Below are positions 7,167-10,320 of a stretch of DNA of 10,320 bases, one piece after another (positions within the stretch are counted from its first letter, which is position 1; every line of letters begins with the position of its first letter). Location: positions 1 through 10,320 of the forward strand of contig JACMQE010000278.1 in the NCBI GenBank assembly GCA_014377145.1. Reading direction: 5' to 3'. The notes below the pieces were generated by a model. The model did no database searches. It had not been told where the DNA came from and saw only the letters and a program-made list of their open reading frames with translations. The translations under genes were made by a program, and so were the position numbers. The stretch is from Glaciimonas sp. (GTDB lineage Bacteria > Pseudomonadota > Gammaproteobacteria > Burkholderiales > Burkholderiaceae).

Positions 7167-9992
7167 TTATTTCAAGGTGAAATTGTCATTTACTGGACCA
7201 CCGGAAATGAAATCTGACAACATGATGTACGACGTACCGCCACCCGTACAGAAATCCATGTTGGGTGCCAACGTAGTAGACAATACAACCTTATTTTCTA
7301 TACTTTGCAATTGCCCTACAAAGCGCTCGCCAGTCTTGATCAGATCGATATTCCAATCACGTTTGGTGTGCCAATCGATAGCAGATTTTGTCGAGGCCCG
7401 CCCGTTCGTGACGCTATTGATGATCATTGGTGTTAAGACTTGCGACTGCAAGTCAGCGCTTCGTAATGTGCGATTTACATCGTTCGGATTGTCCCAAATG
7501 CCATACAGGGTGTAGGTATCGATGTTGGTCCGATCGGATGTTTCATATTATTTCCCCGATCCTACCGTCACCAAATAGCCGCCCATTGGTGACGGTGCGA
7601 GCAAAGGTTGCTGGACGATAGGCTGGGTTTTGTTTGTGCCATTTTTTGCGGAAGATAATTGATATTTTGACCAATTATTGGAATTTTTATCGCTTAAATC
7701 GAACTTCCACAGATTGCCTTGAACATCACCGGCGTATGTTAAAGCCAATTCGTGCTGCAGTCCAAAGAGTAAAGCGGGCGTCGATAAACCGTTAGGTACA
7801 TCTTTGTCGCCTACGTTAGTATTTATTTTTTTGAATCAATCTACCATTCGCAATATCGACAATATACAAGACCGCTTTCCATTCGGCGATGTCATGCCCG
7901 TTATCAAATACCGCAGCCCATTATATTGCCCATATCGGCAAAATCGCCGCTCGCCACAATTTCCAATAAAATACTCTCCGCATCCAGATTGGTGGGATCG
8001 GTGACATCAATCGCAAATACACTCTTGGCCCCGGCACCGGTGCTGCCTACCAAAATATTTCGCTATTCTTGTCCTATGCCTTTTCCTCTAATATAAGCAT
8101 CGTCCTCGACCAAACGTCTATTGACAAAATAATGATGTTGATAATCGGCTTTGCTCAGTGATGCCAGATGGGGATAAACCGTATTCGGAATAAAAGCGAT
8201 TTTCTCAATCCTTGTTTTTGTATCAAAACCATGCAGCATCCCATCATTGGCGCCCACATATAGCATGCCTGGACGCTTTTTTTTGCGGTCATAAACGCTT
8301 GATATTTTGTATTAATCGAGGCTTCGCTGTTACGGGGGGGGGTAAAGCCGAAATTGTTTCCTCTTACAAACAACGGTGCTGAATTGACGATATCGCCAAG
8401 TTTGTTTTCAAGATATCTAAAGCCTTTTCCTATCCCGCCTACAGATTGTTCTCGCGCCGTGTTACCGCTTAGATATTCCAATATTTTTTTCGATGGTAAA
8501 TGAATTTTTTGCTCAACAGCCAAATTGGCGGCTATAAATTCTTGTGCTTTATTTTCGATCGGATTCCACGTAAAGATGTGACGTTTATGCCAAGCGGGCA
8601 ACAGGTTTGCTGCATCCCATTGCAACAATTTCTGCGCATTATCATGATAAACGTTATAAGCCCTTACATGCCCAATCCATTTACCTGATTCAAAGCTCGG
8701 TGCGTATGCCCAATTTTCGTTAGCGGGTTTTTGAGAGAGGCCAGGAACAGAGCAATGCTGGATCCAGCGCTGGCTGTGTGCTGGATCGATTGCAGCACAT
8801 TCATCAAACTATTTTTAAATTTCTGCGGGTCTTTAGCGTTGAAATAGGTGCCATGACCATTCACTGCGGCATGCCATAAATCATCGACGGTGGTGACGAT
8901 ATTCATTGCAGGAATTGGCCAGTTTTTTCCCATTTTTGATATCAGCGTAATCCCCGCTCGTCGCCATTTTGTAATCGGATTGAGAGCGCAGTTTTCCGTT
9001 ACCATTGATCCCGATGCTATGGATGACCATGTTTTGCCAGCTAGCAGGATCGGTTGCGGTGGGCGTGATATCACCGGCGGCTCCACCGTTGCTTGTTCTA
9101 AACCTGATATCCATACTCCAGTATTTCATCGCTACATCGGGTAGCGTGTTGGCCGTTGCTATCGGTCCTTCGGAGAAAGGTGGAGGGAAATAGAGGCCCT
9201 GAAAAAGAGGTGTGCCAGATACCGGATCAAGGTTAACAGCCGCTGGCAAAAAAGGTATTCTTCTATCTTGATTGTCGACGCTGAGTGGCAGTGGTAGGTT
9301 ATTTACTTCACCCTCGTTCCAATAACCATCGGTCATCATTAGGGTATAATTTCTTTGGAATTATCTGGCGGTATTTTTGTTATGCCGCGCATACCGCCGC
9401 CGCTATATTATTTACCTACAATATTGAATGCGTTAATTAAAGGTGTGGAACCTTCAGATTCAATCCCGTATATTTGCTTAAACCAGCTTGCTTTGTAACC
9501 AGTATTAAACGTAGATACAGGTAAAAATACTTTTCATTTAGATTTAGCATTTTCAGACCAAGGCGGAAGTGTTTACCGAATCTTGAAAAAGCTGTCCCCA
9601 GCATCGTTTTGTCATCAGTTCCCAGGTCCGATAAAACGAAAACCAGTTGGCAAAATTCTGTATTTCTTCCTTGTAAGTGCATTTTGAAAAATCTTTGCAA
9701 TCTGTGCGTGTCATGGGCCGTTGGTAGGTGAAAGATTTGTCATAAAAAGAAATATCGTGGCGCTTATAGCCTGTGTAAGCTTGATCTCGATTACCAGTTT
9801 GCGCATTGCTACCGTCCCCTGTGTAATAAAACGCGTACATTGCCACGTAGGCACCGCCACTACAGCACGTTGAAATATTGTTAAATTTTCGTGAATAGAT
9901 TGGAAGCCAGCCAGACCATCTACATACCGTTTCCATATGGATTAACTTGCGTGACAAATGTGACAGCATTGGCCATAGGCAGACCATCTGAC
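7167..9992 (-). pseudogene. pilY1: pilY1 pseudogene: type IV pilus tip adhesin, 5' and 3' truncated
   Basis: PilY1 is a large secreted pilus-tip protein needed for pilus extension and adhesion. In order the remnant shows KSDGLPMANAV (from about 9993), MTRTDCKDFSKCTYKEEIQN with FANWFSFYRT, FLPVSTFNTGYKASWFKQIY, GIESEGSTPLINAFNIVGK, QRNYTLMMTDGYWNEGE, WPIPAMNIVTTVDDLWHAAV with NGHGTYFNAKDP, WAYAPSFESGKWIGHV, LGDIVNSAPLFV, the propeller signature GMLYVGANDGMLHGFD, ILVGSTGAGAKSVFAIDVTD, VLYIVDIANG, GLSTPALLFG, YAGDVQGNLWKFDL, YTLYGIWDNPNDVN and CTGGGTSYIM. Nonsense codons lie at 9920-9922, 9408-9410, 8063-8065 (TAG for the Trp before RNILVG) and 7548-7550. Frame changes fall near 9880, 9605, 9515, 9355, 8925, 8745, 8280 (T8), 7912 and 7829 (T7). 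The N-terminal export and von Willebrand start region and the C-terminal part are missing. The span is about 940 codons, against usually over 1,100. Confidence 0.95.
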
Positions 9993-10320
9993 TTAGTGCG
10001 TTAATCCGTTGCTCTGCAAGCTGCAATAGCAAGGCATCTTCGGGCTGACTTTCGGTAGAGGCGTCACGGAAATCGGTAAGTAGGCAAAAATGTAAATGCG
10101 GATCGCGATTCGCCAGAAAACGCACTTCCAGTGCTTCACAGAGGTCATCGACGTTATCTGCGTGAATCAGCCTGATAGGAACCAATACCAGCGTTTTTGC
10201 CTCGGCTGGTATCCCCTCCGAAAAATCCATGCGCGGCAGTCGTTGTGGCTTGGCGACTAGTATTGCCAATTAGATAATCAGCGCCAGTGCCAAATGGCTG
10301 CTGGCGATCAGTGTGAGTAC
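9993..10320 (-). pseudogene. ndvB: ndvB-like cyclic beta-1,2-glucan synthase fragment, runs off the right edge
   Basis: NdvB-type proteins are very large inner-membrane enzymes that make periplasmic cyclic beta-1,2-glucans from UDP-glucose. From the right edge the frame reads a hydrophobic VLTLIASSHLALALI, a TAA stop (10270-10272, where relatives have an Asn-Trp pair), LAILVAKPQRLPRMDFSEGI, AKTLVLVPIRLIHADNVDDL, CEALEVRFLANRDPHLHFCL, LTDFRD and LLLQLAEQRINAL. The LPRMDFS.GIP, LEVRFLANRD and HLHFxLLTDF motifs mark the transition from a membrane segment into the glycosyltransferase domain. Homology stops at about 9994 and pilY1 begins within a few bases, in a chimeric open frame that continues to 9553. 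The catalytic glucosyltransferase and the C-terminal phosphorylase-like domain are absent downstream. The N-terminal part, if present, lies outside the window. Confidence 0.85.

Noticed and set aside
6994..7515. A 173-codon open frame on the plus strand.
   Set aside because: It is antisense to the end of pilY1 and the start of pilE, whose family motifs are clear on the minus strand.
9553..10269. A single novel 238-residue protein.
   Set aside because: Its two ends belong to different known families (NdvB and PilY1) and both continue in broken form beyond it.
1..10320. CRISPR arrays, tRNA or rRNA genes, insertion sequences, toxin-antitoxin or phage-defence genes.
   Set aside because: I looked for repeat-spacer periodicity, the tRNA T-loop motif, transposase motifs and terminal repeats and found none I could support.

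Overview
The window looks like a decaying stretch of a betaproteobacterial chromosome. The SbcB (exonuclease I), FadE, LysR-type, PilY1 and NdvB segments read most like Burkholderiales proteins, perhaps of the Oxalobacteraceae. That placement is from remembered family sequences, not a search. Nearly every recognisable gene is broken by small indels, nonsense codons or internal deletions. Intergenic DNA is A+T-rich and apparently without function. This is the pattern of a recently host-restricted or otherwise reducing genome. The alternative is a poorly polished assembly, but nonsense codons, altered catalytic residues and whole-segment deletions argue against sequencing error alone.

Layout, left to right. 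(1) At 2-2286 (+) is a pseudogene of fadE, the membrane-associated acyl-CoA dehydrogenase of beta-oxidation, entering from the left edge. (2) At 2472-3008 (+) is an apparently intact speG (spermidine N-acetyltransferase), the only convincing full-length gene here. It is followed by a strong symmetric terminator at 3028-3063. (3) At 3098-4517 (-) is an sbcB (exonuclease I) pseudogene, convergent with speG. (4) At 4518-5164 is a 647-bp stretch with no recognisable gene apart from a possible sbcB promoter and a small hairpin. (5) At 5165-5650 (+) is a LysR-type regulator pseudogene lacking its C-terminal half. (6) At 5990-6207 (+) is a small DUF3563-like gene that appears frameshifted. A doubtful 65-codon ORF follows at 6383-6580. 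(7) At 6664-9990 (-) are the last two genes of a type IV pilus minor-pilin/tip-adhesin operon, pilY1 then pilE, both broken. (8) At about 9993-10320 (-) is a fragment of ndvB (cyclic beta-1,2-glucan synthase), entering from the right edge and joined directly to the interior of pilY1.

If real, the lesions remove FadE-type fatty-acid oxidation (at this locus), ExoI, the PilY1/PilE parts of the type IV pilus and cyclic glucan synthesis (at this locus), while polyamine acetylation by SpeG is retained. I found no new multi-gene system. The most notable points are the ndvB/pilY1 chimeric junction, a perfect inverted repeat coinciding with a frameshift in sbcB, frameshifts at homopolymer runs, and the survival of speG among wreckage.
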